Origin: Candidatus Poseidoniaceae archaeon
GTDB taxonomy: Archaea; Thermoplasmatota; Poseidoniia; Poseidoniales; Poseidoniaceae
DNA: 36,886 bases
Assembly (NCBI GenBank): GCA_949373075.1
Contig: CASIBX010000022.1
Location: forward strand, 1-36,886
Direction: 5' to 3'
Positions 8,399-18,600 of this stretch are shown piece after piece. The notes under the pieces were generated by a model. That model was given only the letters and a program-made list of their open reading frames with translations, did not search any database and was not told where the DNA came from. The position numbers and the translations under genes are program-made. Every line of letters starts with the position of its first letter. Within the stretch, counting starts at the first letter, position 1.

Positions 8399-9886
8399 TT
8401 ACAAGTTGTATAACTTGGAATATTTACTCTCAACATAGTTGAGAAACGCATCTGGACTAGGGGCTTTGCCTGTTGCAGATTCAATCAGTTCTGAAGGGGT
8501 CATAACAGACCCCTTGTCGTGGATTTGTAAGCGTAGCCAAGATAGCATACTGGACCAATCTCCTGATGAGATTATTTCATCTATATTCCCCAACTCATCT
8601 TCCATTGATTCAAGCAACTGAGCCGCATACAAATTACCTAGAGTATAGGTAGGGAAGTAGCCGAACGCACCCATAGACCAATGGATATCTTGTAAGCAGC
8701 CAAACGAATCATCTGGTACTTCGATTCCAAACCAATCTTTCATCATCTTGTTCCATGTTTGTGGAATATCTTCAACCGCCAACCCCTCATTGAAAATCAT
8801 CTTTTCAATCTCATATCGAATCATGATATGTAAATTATAAGTCACTTCATCCGCTTCAACACGGATGAAATCAGGTTTCACTTCATTTGCGACTAAATCT
8901 AGAGTTTCATTACTCCAGTCTGGACAATCTGGGAATTGTTCTCTAAACCAAGGCATTGCTACATTCCAAAACGCTGCAGTCCGACCAATTTGGTTCTCCC
9001 AAAACCTACTTTGTGATTCGTGAACACCTAAAGAAACCGCCATACCTACTGGAGAATAACTGTGTTGTCTAGGCAAACCCTGTTCATACAATCCATGTCC
9101 TGACTCATGCATAACAGCATAGAGGCAAGAGAATGGGTCTTTTTCATCAAACCTGGTGGTAAATCTAGTATCGTCTGGCCATAGTCCCGCACAGAAGGGA
9201 TGAGTCGATCTATCCATACGGCCTGCATCAAAGTCAAAGCCCATAGATTTGCTAACCTGCTTGCAGAATTTCTCCTGAGAGTCGATTGGGAATGTCATTT
9301 CATCTGGTAATCTAGGCACCTCAGTACCCGATTTCATAATTCGTGTCAATAAAGGTACTAGCCTTTCTTTAAGACCGGCGAATAGTGGGTCATAGTCGGC
9401 GACAGTCATCCCAACTTCGTATTCATCTAGAAGAACATCATATGGCGTTGACTCATTACCAAGATACTCAACTTTCTGACGAGTTAATTTGACCATATTC
9501 TCCAAGTGTGGAGCAAATTGACTGAAATCACTATCACTACGAGCTTTTTGCCAGGAGATTAAGGCTTCACTTCGTGCTTTGGTGAAAGAGGATACAAATT
9601 CCGTGGGTAGTTTTACTGCTTCATCATATTTCCTTCTCATCTCTTTCACATTGGCTGCAAGGAAATCATCTAACTCTTTTGTTTCGAGTACCGCTATGAG
9701 TTCGCCTAAATCTGGGTCGATAAGACGGCTGTGTCGTTGACCGGCTAGCCAAGCAAGAATTTCACCGCGTGCTTTTGCACCTTTAGTCGGCATAATCGTT
9801 TCTTGGTCCCAGCCTAGGTGGCCCTGAATAGCCTCAAATCGGTATAAATCATTAACTCGCATCATGAATTCTTCTTGCTCGTCCAT
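8399..9886 (-). CDS. M32 family metallocarboxypeptidase (Taq type)
   Basis: A 495-residue cytoplasmic zinc carboxypeptidase that removes C-terminal amino acids from peptides. The zinc motif HESGHGLYEQG lies at residues 260-270, with the downstream glutamate in GVHESQSRFWEN (about 288-299). Other M32 marks are HPF (229-231), the DxRxT motif DTRFT (239-243), MIRYEIEKM, and the late block DIHWSMGAFGYFPTYTLGN. Length fits the family (about 500). The start is fixed by a strong Shine-Dalgarno four bases upstream. It is divergent from the M29-like aminopeptidase homologue, so two peptidase-family genes share one 83-base upstream region, which suggests a peptide-recycling pair. The 3' end abuts the convergent small membrane protein. 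Confidence 0.96.
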   Translation of the reverse strand: MDEQEEFMMRVNDLYRFEAIQGHLGWDQETIMPTKGAKARGEILAWLAGQRHSRLIDPDLGELIAVLETKELDDFLAANVKEMRRKYDEAVKLPTEFVSSFTKARSEALISWQKARSDSDFSQFAPHLENMVKLTRQKVEYLGNESTPYDVLLDEYEVGMTVADYDPLFAGLKERLVPLLTRIMKSGTEVPRLPDEMTFPIDSQEKFCKQVSKSMGFDFDAGRMDRSTHPFCAGLWPDDTRFTTRFDEKDPFSCLYAVMHESGHGLYEQGLPRQHSYSPVGMAVSLGVHESQSRFWENQIGRTAAFWNVAMPWFREQFPDCPDWSNETLDLVANEVKPDFIRVEADEVTYNLHIMIRYEIEKMIFNEGLAVEDIPQTWNKMMKDWFGIEVPDDSFGCLQDIHWSMGAFGYFPTYTLGNLYAAQLLESMEDELGNIDEIISSGDWSSMLSWLRLQIHDKGSVMTPSELIESATGKAPSPDAFLNYVESKYSKLYNL

Positions 9887-9889
9887 ATA

Positions 9890-9896
9890 CCCTCCT
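9890..9896 (-). promoter_or_regulatory. Strong Shine-Dalgarno for the M32 carboxypeptidase
   Basis: AGGAGGG on the minus strand, three to four bases before the ATG at 9886. It fixes the start. Confidence 0.75.
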
Positions 9897-9969
9897 AAAG
9901 TCGGTTATTCTTCAAGATTTCATAACGAACTGGGCACAATTTGAAGTCGTATGCGTGCTTGCGCTATAC

Positions 9970-11085
9970 ATGGTCTCACCCTTCCGCCGTAAGTCGAAGG
10001 ATGAAAAACCCGATATTGAGGATGACCTTGAAATTGATGAAGTTGTTGAAGCGGAAGTCGATGAAGAAGAATTTATTGAGGAAAAAAAGATGGAAATCGA
10101 CCTCGAAGCTGCTCTACTAGAGTCCGCAAAACGTGTAACACATACATGTATGGACATACGAAGAGGAGAGAATGTCCTGATTGTTTGTGACCCCACTACC
10201 GGAGAGATTGGACAGGCGCTTCACCGGGCGGCGACTGAGCGTTCTGATAGAGTGCTACTGATTGTTATGCCCAAAAGTCGCCACCATGGAGAAGAACCCC
10301 CCGCTCCAGTTGCTAACTTGATGCGTCAACAACAAATCGTAATCGCCCCAACAAGGTATTCCCTTACCCACACAAGAGGGATTAGGAGTGCTGTAAAAGA
10401 AGGAGCAAGGGTTGCAACTATGCCAGGCATGACTCCTGAAATGTTCGTAGAAGGAGGCATGACCGCAGACTTCACTCAGATTAAGAAGAATTTATCGGAA
10501 TTATCCAGCACACTTCGGAGGAAGCGTTTGGTTCATGTAAAAGATACAAACGGTACAGATATCGAATTTGAAGTATCTTGGAGAGATTGGAAATTAGATG
10601 ATAATGGGATTTGTAACCGGCCACGGATGATTACAAATTTACCAGCAGGTAAGGCGTTCGTTCTACCGCGTGAAGGTTCCATGAACGGTACTATTTTCAT
10701 TGATGGTACTTGGGAGTCTACGCTTCTAGAAGAACCGTTAGAACTGACTGTTGAAAATGGAATTGTAATTGATATCAAGGGAGACTCTACCGCTGCACAG
10801 ATTAGACAACAGTTTGGAGAAGCCGCCTCAAGACTTCGTTCAAAAGACCGAGAAATGGTTTGGACTGTTGCTGAATTTGGGTTCGGAATGAATCCAAATG
10901 CTAGAATGACTGGCCATGTTCTTGAGGATGAGAAACAACTTGGAACATGCTACTTTTCGATAGGTGACAATTCAAGTCTTGGAGGAAGTGCTGCAGTTGG
11001 CATCCATATCCCAGGAGTAATTACCAAACCATCTGTTTGGTTAGATGACACCCAAATATTAGATGACGGAGTTTTCGTTGTTTGA
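9970..11085 (+). CDS. M29/aminopeptidase T-like protein (COG2309 type)
   Basis: A 371-residue protein from ATG 9970; a GTG at 9955 is possible but no ribosome site supports it. The first 45 residues are highly charged and acidic. The rest follows the pattern of leucyl aminopeptidase T-like proteins: an N-terminal alpha/beta domain (RRGENVLIVCDPTTGEIG), NLPAGKAFVLPREGSMNG, and the C-terminal block AEFGFGMNPNARMTG with GDNSSLGG and GIHIPGV. Glutamates in PREGS and AEFGFG match metal ligands of M29 enzymes. The usual histidine and aspartate pair near the end appears as GIHIPG, so one ligand may be missing and peptidase activity is not assured. It is divergent from the M32 gene. The TGA stop shares a TGATCA palindrome with the next gene's stop. 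Confidence 0.72.
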   Translation: MVSPFRRKSKDEKPDIEDDLEIDEVVEAEVDEEEFIEEKKMEIDLEAALLESAKRVTHTCMDIRRGENVLIVCDPTTGEIGQALHRAATERSDRVLLIVMPKSRHHGEEPPAPVANLMRQQQIVIAPTRYSLTHTRGIRSAVKEGARVATMPGMTPEMFVEGGMTADFTQIKKNLSELSSTLRRKRLVHVKDTNGTDIEFEVSWRDWKLDDNGICNRPRMITNLPAGKAFVLPREGSMNGTIFIDGTWESTLLEEPLELTVENGIVIDIKGDSTAAQIRQQFGEAASRLRSKDREMVWTVAEFGFGMNPNARMTGHVLEDEKQLGTCYFSIGDNSSLGGSAAVGIHIPGVITKPSVWLDDTQILDDGVFVV

Positions 11086-12591
11086 TCAACGATTTTGAGT
11101 TCCACAGACTGGGCAGAAGCGCCAATTAGGATCGACTCCAATTCGACAACCTCTGCAGTGAAGTCCTGAGCGGATTGTTGGTTGCATTGGCTGAACTGGT
11201 TGATTCCACCCTTGTTGTTGCTGCTGTTGCTGCTGTTGCTGTTGCTGTTGAGCCCAAGCCTGCTGTTGTTGTTGCTGAGCCCAAGCCTGTTGCTGTTGCT
11301 GCTGTTCTTGCTGCTGTTGCTGCTGTTGTTGCTGAGCCCAAGCCTGCTGCTGTTGTTGCTGTTGTTGCTGAGCCCATGCCTGCTGCTGTTCTTGCTGTTG
11401 GTCTTGCTGCTGAACCGGCTGAGGCTTCTGAATGCTAGCTCTAATCGGTTTCACAGGCTTAGGCAAAGCCATCTTTTCAATGACTTCGGGTTTAGATTTT
11501 AATTCTTCAAGAGTTACTTCTCCATCACCATCAGCATCAGCCTCCAAATGCAATTTTGTAGCTTCTTCAACTCCAAGGCCTGTCGCTTGTACTACTTCTT
11601 CGATAGACAGACCGCCACTTTTGTTAGTATCTGCTGCAGCGAAGGCATCATCAAGAGTAGGCTCGGGCTCAGGCTCTGGTTCTGGTTCAGGCTCTGGTTC
11701 TGGTTCAGGCTCTGGCTCTGGTTCCGGCTCTGGTTCCGGCTCTGGTTCCGGGTCAGGTTCTTCCTCAACCATTCCAAATGCTCCAGCGAACGCATCTTCT
11801 GTTTTCTCTGATTCTTTACGAACGTCGACCTCTACTTTTGGTTGCTCAATTGCAGGAAGAGGGACTGGATCGTCACTAGGAAGAGGAACGGTTTCATCTT
11901 GTTTTGGAAGTGGAATCGATGCAGGTTCTGGTTGCATCACAGGGTCTGGTTTGATCACCTGTGGCTTTACCTCAGGCTTAATTTCTTCAACTGTAGGTGT
12001 GGGTGGAACGTATGCTGCTTCGACTTCTTTGGCGATTGCATCTCCGCTAGACAAACTAGCGATAGGTGTTACATGACCTGCCACATCAAATGCTGCTTGT
12101 ACTTCGGTTGCTAGAGATAGTAAAGAATCCTTATTTGCAGCAGGGTTGGACATCAAAGATTCAACACCTTTGAGATACTTTGTTGCTTCTCCAGGCCCCC
12201 CTGTTTGCTGAGCGATTGCGAATAATTTTAGCAATCGCATTGGGTCCGCAATTTCACTCAATGATTTAGCGTCATCATCGGAAAATTGCCCTTCATTAAT
12301 AGCCAATGAAAGTTGCTCTGGCAATGACATTAGTCCAAGGTGGCCTGCCACGAGGAAATAGATCTCTCCTCCTTCGCAGGATAGCCGTTCACTGGCTAGT
12401 TCAAAGTCAAAATCTCCTGGCTTGAGAACAAGGTCTGACAGGAGACTAAAGAATTTCTCAAAGGCGTCTTCTCGAGACATCTCCATCATCTGATGAAGTG
12501 TATCAGATGACTCGAATACACCGAAATAAGCAGCGGCATCATCGACTTCGATACCATCTGGCATCGAGACATCGGCAATATCGTTACTCAT
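11086..12591 (-). CDS. EF-hand, polyglutamine and zinc-ribbon protein
   Basis: A 501-residue protein with no signal peptide or helix, so likely cytoplasmic. The start is ATG 12591, supported by a purine-rich ribosome site; a TTG at 12618 is less likely. Domains in order: a helical N-terminal domain (about 1-170), a Pro/Glu/Lys-rich linker, and a run of about fifteen Glu-Pro repeats (about 277-311). Two canonical EF-hand loops follow, DTNKSGGLSIEE (about 320-331) and DADGDGEVTLEE (about 351-362). Next is a glutamine tract cut by five AWAQ units (about 390-462). A C-terminal zinc ribbon of CxxC-x10-CxxC (CRGC...CPVC) ends the protein. It probably binds calcium and zinc. The low-complexity tracts suggest a flexible scaffold. 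It sits directly downstream of the giant surface protein gene on the same strand. No known family fits as a whole. Confidence 0.82.
   Translation of the reverse strand: MSNDIADVSMPDGIEVDDAAAYFGVFESSDTLHQMMEMSREDAFEKFFSLLSDLVLKPGDFDFELASERLSCEGGEIYFLVAGHLGLMSLPEQLSLAINEGQFSDDDAKSLSEIADPMRLLKLFAIAQQTGGPGEATKYLKGVESLMSNPAANKDSLLSLATEVQAAFDVAGHVTPIASLSSGDAIAKEVEAAYVPPTPTVEEIKPEVKPQVIKPDPVMQPEPASIPLPKQDETVPLPSDDPVPLPAIEQPKVEVDVRKESEKTEDAFAGAFGMVEEEPDPEPEPEPEPEPEPEPEPEPEPEPEPEPEPEPTLDDAFAAADTNKSGGLSIEEVVQATGLGVEEATKLHLEADADGDGEVTLEELKSKPEVIEKMALPKPVKPIRASIQKPQPVQQQDQQQEQQQAWAQQQQQQQQQAWAQQQQQQQQQEQQQQQQAWAQQQQQQAWAQQQQQQQQQQQQQGWNQPVQPMQPTIRSGLHCRGCRIGVDPNWRFCPVCGTQNR
11207..11420 (-). repeat. CAG/CAA-type repeat encoding (AWAQ)-interrupted polyglutamine
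   Basis: About 210 bases of mixed glutamine codons, seen as ctg/ttg triplets on the plus strand. They are broken at intervals by agcccaagcctg or agcccatgcctg (Ala-Trp-Ala-Gln). Such a tract can change length by slippage. The strand choice follows the gene; the antisense frames read as leucine or alanine/valine runs and are not genes. Confidence 0.9.
11656..11763 (-). repeat. Glu-Pro dipeptide repeat region
   Basis: Hexanucleotide-like repeats (ggttct, ggctct, ggttca, ggttcc on the plus strand) encode about fifteen Glu-Pro pairs. Third positions vary, so selection seems to keep the peptide, not the DNA. The peptide is expected to be a stiff, extended spacer before the EF-hands. Confidence 0.85.
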
Positions 12592-12595
12592 GAAA

Positions 12596-12606
12596 CCCCT
12601 CTCCTC
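12596..12606 (-). promoter_or_regulatory. Purine-rich ribosome-binding site for the EF-hand/polyQ gene
   Basis: The minus strand reads gaggagagggg a few bases before ATG 12591. It selects that start over TTG 12618. Confidence 0.6.
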
Positions 12607-12659
12607 TTTCGCTGCCAACTGTCCGCACTTATTGAGCCTGATGCCTTACAAATAATTCC

Positions 12660-15600
12660 TCATTGCTTAGACAAATCAATGATTGCCCTAGATTGTGGAG
12701 CAGACCAACCAGTAGTTTGGAGTTGCATCAGGATTGTCCTTTCGGATTCTCCATCTTTCAAAGCGCCCTTTGTCCAATCGATTGCAGCTGTTCTGTCCTC
12801 TAATTCCTGAGGGGAAAATAAATCTGGGTCCATGGCAGCAACAGCCTTTCTGGCACTAGCGTCACCTATTGGTTTACGCTTGGCTACCTTCTTGCCCTTA
12901 CTTGGACCGCCTGGACCTCTACTAGGTCCACCTGGGCCTCTGCTTGGACCTGCTCCGCCGGGTGGACCACGACTTGGACCTCCTGGGCCTCGGCTTGGAC
13001 CTTCTCCGCCGGGTGGACCACGACTTGGGCCTCCTGGGCCTCGGCTTGGACCTTCTCCGCCGGGTGGACCACGACTTGGACCTCCTGGGCCTCGGCTTGG
13101 ACCTGCATTACTAGGTGGTCCTCGACTTGGGCCTGCATTACTAGGTGGACCACGTGATTGGTTTCTTCCGAGAACACTAGCCATGAAATCATCGTCGTCA
13201 TCATCATCATCTTCGTCATCCCAATCATCATCGTCTAAGTCAAAGTCATCTCCACCTCGAGATTTGGAAATTATGAAAATTATCAATATGATGAGGATAA
13301 GTCCCCCTCCTCCCGCAACAGCAAAGAAAGTCATTGAATCCATACCCATGATTAATTCCTCATCAGGTTCAGGTTCTGCCTGCGTTTCTTTCTTACAACC
13401 ACTAGGGTAAACTTCCGCTCCAGCTACAGTTCCTGGACAAGCATCTGCATCATCGGTTACTCCATCATTGTCGCTATCAGATTGGTAGTCTGCGCAACCA
13501 AAGTTGATTCTTGCTTGTTGAGTTCTGTCTCCTGCAGTACTAGTGTTCAAACATTGGTCTGCATCATTTCCGGCAGGGTTGTCACCCCAACTATCCAAGT
13601 CTTTGTCTTCCCACTGAGTACCATCTGCTGGGAATTTATCATCACCAAGGTTGTCATGATATCCATCTCCGTCAGAATCTAAACATCCGTATCGAGATTT
13701 CATTGTTGAATTGCCCCACTCTTCTGGGCAATCATCGGAATTATTGGCACTAGGGGCTTGTGAATCTCCATATCCATCGCCGTCCATATCATGCCACTGA
13801 GTAGAATCTAATGGGAAAGCATCGCCTTCATGAGTATCATTATCGGGATTGTAAGAGTAAGGTCCTTTGTAACCATCACCATCGATATCTTCTGCAAGAG
13901 CAGCCTCATCTAAGCAGCCATTGGATAGGACTGGTATGCCAGTTTCAGTACCTGGACAATCGTCCATCAAGTCGTTCACTCCGTCATCATCTGTATCCTT
14001 TTGAGCCAAGTTGCATCCACTTTCATCGATTGTTAATTGCGGGTTTGAGTCTGGACATAGGTCGTAAGGGTCAAAGATTCCATCTTCATCAGAATCGACC
14101 AGATTCTGACTATCTGAACATCCCATGCTGTCAACATCTTCACCAATAGGAGTGCTTGGACACATATCTTCTGCATCTGAAACATAATCTTGGTCGGTGT
14201 CTTTTTGATAATCGGAACATCCAATTTCATCAACTGCCTGTCCGGCTTGAGTATTATTACAATCATCGTAATCATCAGATACACCGTCTTGGTCATAATC
14301 GCTTTCTTCACCGATTATTGGACAGCCTACTCCATTGGTTCCGTTAATGACACCAAAGTCATACGGGCATCTATCAGGGTCGTTTCCTTGCTGGTTATCT
14401 CCCCAGCCGTCACCATCTGTATCTGCCATTTGTGTTGGGTCACCTGGGAATACATCTGATGAATCTTCTCGACCGTCACCATCTGTATCAGTACAACCAT
14501 AGTAGGATACTATCAGGCCAGAAGAGTCTACTGAAGATGTTGAATTACCAGCCACATTAGGGCAATTATCTACCATAAGTCCTGCACGATTTGTACCATC
14601 GTCTAATGCAGTCCAGTTATTTGGATAGCCGTCGTTATCGGTATCATTTGCTGCTGAAGGGTTGGTAGGGAATTTATCGGGAAGAGTTGCTCCATCTGAT
14701 GAATTATCTCCATATCCATCTTCGTCACTATCGGCCCATTGCGTACCATCACTTGGCCACCAGTCTGCACCATCTTGCTCATTCCACTCTTTACTTGTGC
14801 CAATGTCAGACGGGTCTGAAGCACCATCCCCATCAGTATCTACACATCCAAGTCGGTCTCTCCATGAGAATCCTTGGATCCAAAAACATGCGTCACCAAA
14901 TTCCTCATCGGATGAATTGTCACCGTAGCCATCATTGTCATTGTCTTCCCATTGCATACGGTTGTATGGGAATAGGTCAGGAACACTGCTTTCTACAGTG
15001 CCTAAGACGGTTACATCACAACAATCAGGCCCATGGTTATCGCCGAAGGAGTCTCTATCTGAATCTAGAGCTTGTTTCCAATTTGTTGGATATCTATCTC
15101 CATCTACGAATACTGCGTCATTATCTGCCCAGCCATCTTGGTCATAATCGTCACAACCATAGTAACCCCACCAAGAGGTTCCGTCATCGTTTACACAGTC
15201 ATCGGTGATATCTGACCAGCCATCTTCGTCATAATCATCACAGCCATTTCGGTCATAGGTAGATAATCCGAATGAAGATGGGCATTCATCGGATAATGGC
15301 CCTAATGAGTTGTCTCCAAAACCATCTAAATCTGAATCTGCCCACTGGTTTCCAAGCATAGGTAAGTCATCATGCGAATCTGGAATCAAATCCCTATCTA
15401 AATCACTAACCATCCTCATCAAGAGGAAATCATCTGTAGATGATTGAGAGTAAGCCATCATCAAAGTGCCATCGCTCTCTAAGAGAGGTACACCATAATC
15501 TGTGGTTATTGCAGGGAATACTGTTGAGATTTGAATATCTGATGATGAAAGTGTTCCAGTAGTCCAAACCAATTGGTTAGAGGAATCTGTAGATGTAAGA

Positions 15601-18600
15601 TGCCATCTCTGTCCGACTTGCAGTAGATGGTACTCGGTCATAGTGTCAGGAATATCTCGCAAATCTACACTCCAATTTCCGTTATCTTCGGTTATGATAC
15701 CTTGAGATGTGGAGTTATTTGTATCAAAGAAAATAATCTGCCCTGTCATTACCAAATTGTAATTGTCACTAACTAGCAACCCAATTTGTTTAGCAACACT
15801 CCAATTACCACCATTAATGAGTCTCTCATAAACAGTTAACTGATTGGAGTCCATGACTGAAATTACCAATTTATCATCAAAATCGGTAATCTCTATCTCT
15901 GCACTAGTCGTGACATTGGCAATATCTGTGACCGTAGATGTTCCATTGTGATATTCAACTAATTGTAGGGCAGTAGAGTTTGAGGAATTCGCAACTTGAA
16001 TGAATAGAAGAGTATCATCTAACCAGATTGAATCGAAGTCATCTCCGATTGTAGTGTTTAGAATTGATTCTTCACTCCAGGTGCTATTTAGGGTAGCTAA
16101 TGTGACCATATTCTCATCATCAACGTATACCATTCTAGACATTTCATCCCCATCGACGAACATATTGATTGGGTGAATTAAATCAATTCCAGTACGCATT
16201 GTACTGGTTGTGAAACCATCAGCTGTCTCTTCGGTGTAGAAGATTGATGAGAAGCCAGGAGAGGCATGGCCAATCCTCTGATAACCGTTAGAATCGAGAT
16301 CTGAGCCCATTAATTTGCCCAGTCCAGTTCCTGTGTTCAAGGAATAATCTAGACCAGTGTTGCCTTCAACTGTCATTGTAGCCAGTGAATTATTTGCAGT
16401 GATTAGGATAAGCAACGGTTTGCCTGAACTAGAAATGCCCATGTGCGCGTCGTTTGCAGAAGTTAGTGTTCGTGTCACCCATCGGCCTGAAGGAGTACCA
16501 TCTAGGGTATTTTCGACGATATTGACACTGGAATCTGAAAGCATTACCATCATCGAAGGACTACCTCGCAAGGGAGTATGCATATCGATTCCAACAACTG
16601 GGTTTTCGAATGAGAAATCGACATACTCCCAATCTCTTTCTGACATTATGGTTAGTAGTGGACCGAAATCATCGCCTCGAGTTAAGTCTCTAGAAGAGTA
16701 AAGGATTTCACCCATTCCATCACCATCTAAGTCAATGCCTGAAAGAATATTCAATCCGACATTTTCACCATTAGAGCCTTGAGCGAATAATTGGGTGTCG
16801 ATTCTAGGGCCGTTGGCAGAACCGAGGTAAAGGTCGATTTTACCTGACTTTGTTGGACCAGGTGACATCAATAAGAAATCATCAAATCCATCTTCATTTA
16901 CATCTCCTGCTGGCGAAATGGTTTGTCCCACCAAATCATTGGCAGAGCCTACTACATTCCATGTCGTACCGGGAACTGGGAAAACCGGACCTGTACTAGA
17001 GCCAGCCCACATGTACACTTTCCCTGAATGATAAAGATTGGTTTGAGCGTATAATTCGCTGATTAAAATATCATCAAAACCATCGCCATTGACATCTCCA
17101 ATAAATGCCATCTCGGCCCCATACAATCGACCTTGGTCGAGCGGAGCGTGCGTATTACCTGTACTATCGAGAACAATACCGGTTGAGTCCCCAAAGAAGA
17201 ATTCTACAGAAGAATATCCGGTTGGAGTATCTAGGCTACCTGTGTTGGAGACAACCATATCTAGGAAACCATCTCCATTTATGTCACCGTTTCCGATGAC
17301 TTGACGTCCAAACATAGTGCCTGATTCTGATTGTGTTACGTTACCATGGTGAATCATGGAGGACATATTTCCTTTGAGAACCATTACCAATCCATTCTTA
17401 GATAAACTCGCAGTCGAATTTTCTTCTATCATTTTGTCGGCAACGACTGCCAAATCAGTACAACCATCTGACTCTACATCTCCTAGGGATGTCAAAGACC
17501 ATCCAAGGTTGTCATCATCGCTACCATTCATTTCCCACCATGCATCGGTAGCGACTCCAGAAGAAGAGCCCAACCTGATAGAGATATGTCCTGAGTTATT
17601 GATTGCCATTCCCGGTTCACTAGAAGCGATATCATCAAACCCATCACAGTTGAAATCGCCGATTGCTAAACCAGTACCCAACATTGAGTCGCTAAATGAA
17701 CCAACCAAAATTCTGTCAGCTAATGCACCCGGCCCATCTGGAGAGCCATAGTGAATTGAGATTGTGCCATTTCCATCAGTATCGGTGTAAACTAAATCGT
17801 CTCTACCATCACCGTTCAAATCACCGCTTACAACTGTGCCTTCAACTGAATCATCATCATAATTGATGATCCATTTAGGGTCAGGGTCAATTCTGCCAGT
17901 ATCCTTGCCAGAAAGACTACGAAGTAGCGAAATTGTGTTATTTCCTAATCCATCTGATTTAGAATAAGTGATTTGTCCGACATCATTGGTATCAAGGTCC
18001 ATGCCGATAGCAGAAGTTACCGTACTACCTCTTGCTAAGACTTGTCTTGTCTCGATTGTGTCATTGAACTTTAACAAGCGTAATTCGCCTTCAGCTGAAT
18101 TTGTGTATAGAATGTGATACATGCCACTGGAGTCGATTTCCACTTCGATATCGTCACCGATTGGCCCTTGGTCTAGAATTGTATTATTCCAGTATGCTTT
18201 GTTGAACCAAAGATGATGCAGTGCCATATCGGTATTTTGGAATATGATTTGAGTCTTTGAATCTGCATCTAGGGAGATAGTTAATCCTCCATTGAAAACA
18301 TCTTCAACTATTGTTCGCAAATGCCATGTTCTTTCTGCGTACACTGCATTTGGCTCTGCTAACCTAGCCAATCGCAGGTCATCATCGACATTGTATACGA
18401 TTTGAATTCGATGCTGAATCCCTATTGCAATTGCACATTCATCTGCCTGTACCGATAATGTCTCGACCAAAATAGTTTCAAAAGTACCATCCAGGGAGAT
18501 GGTGTGCATATTCACTTCAGTGCCATTGATTGAACAAGCATAACCTATACCATCCTCGGTAACAATCAGGTCCATTGCAGCGCTAGCATTTACATCATGA

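Noticed and set aside
11175-11502. Leucine- or alanine/valine-rich plus-strand open frames
   Set aside because: They are antisense readings of the glutamine repeat; no ribosome site and no complex sequence.
11432-12076. Plus-strand frame rich in Ser-Gly repeats
   Set aside because: It is the shadow of the Glu-Pro repeat in the EF-hand protein.
12905-13152. Possible CRISPR-like array
   Set aside because: The repeats are contiguous, in frame and coding, without unique spacers; no cas gene is near.
12832-13410. Long plus-strand frame rich in Gly, Pro and Leu
   Set aside because: It mirrors the GPSRG repeat and Asp run of the giant protein on the other strand; low complexity with no start signal.
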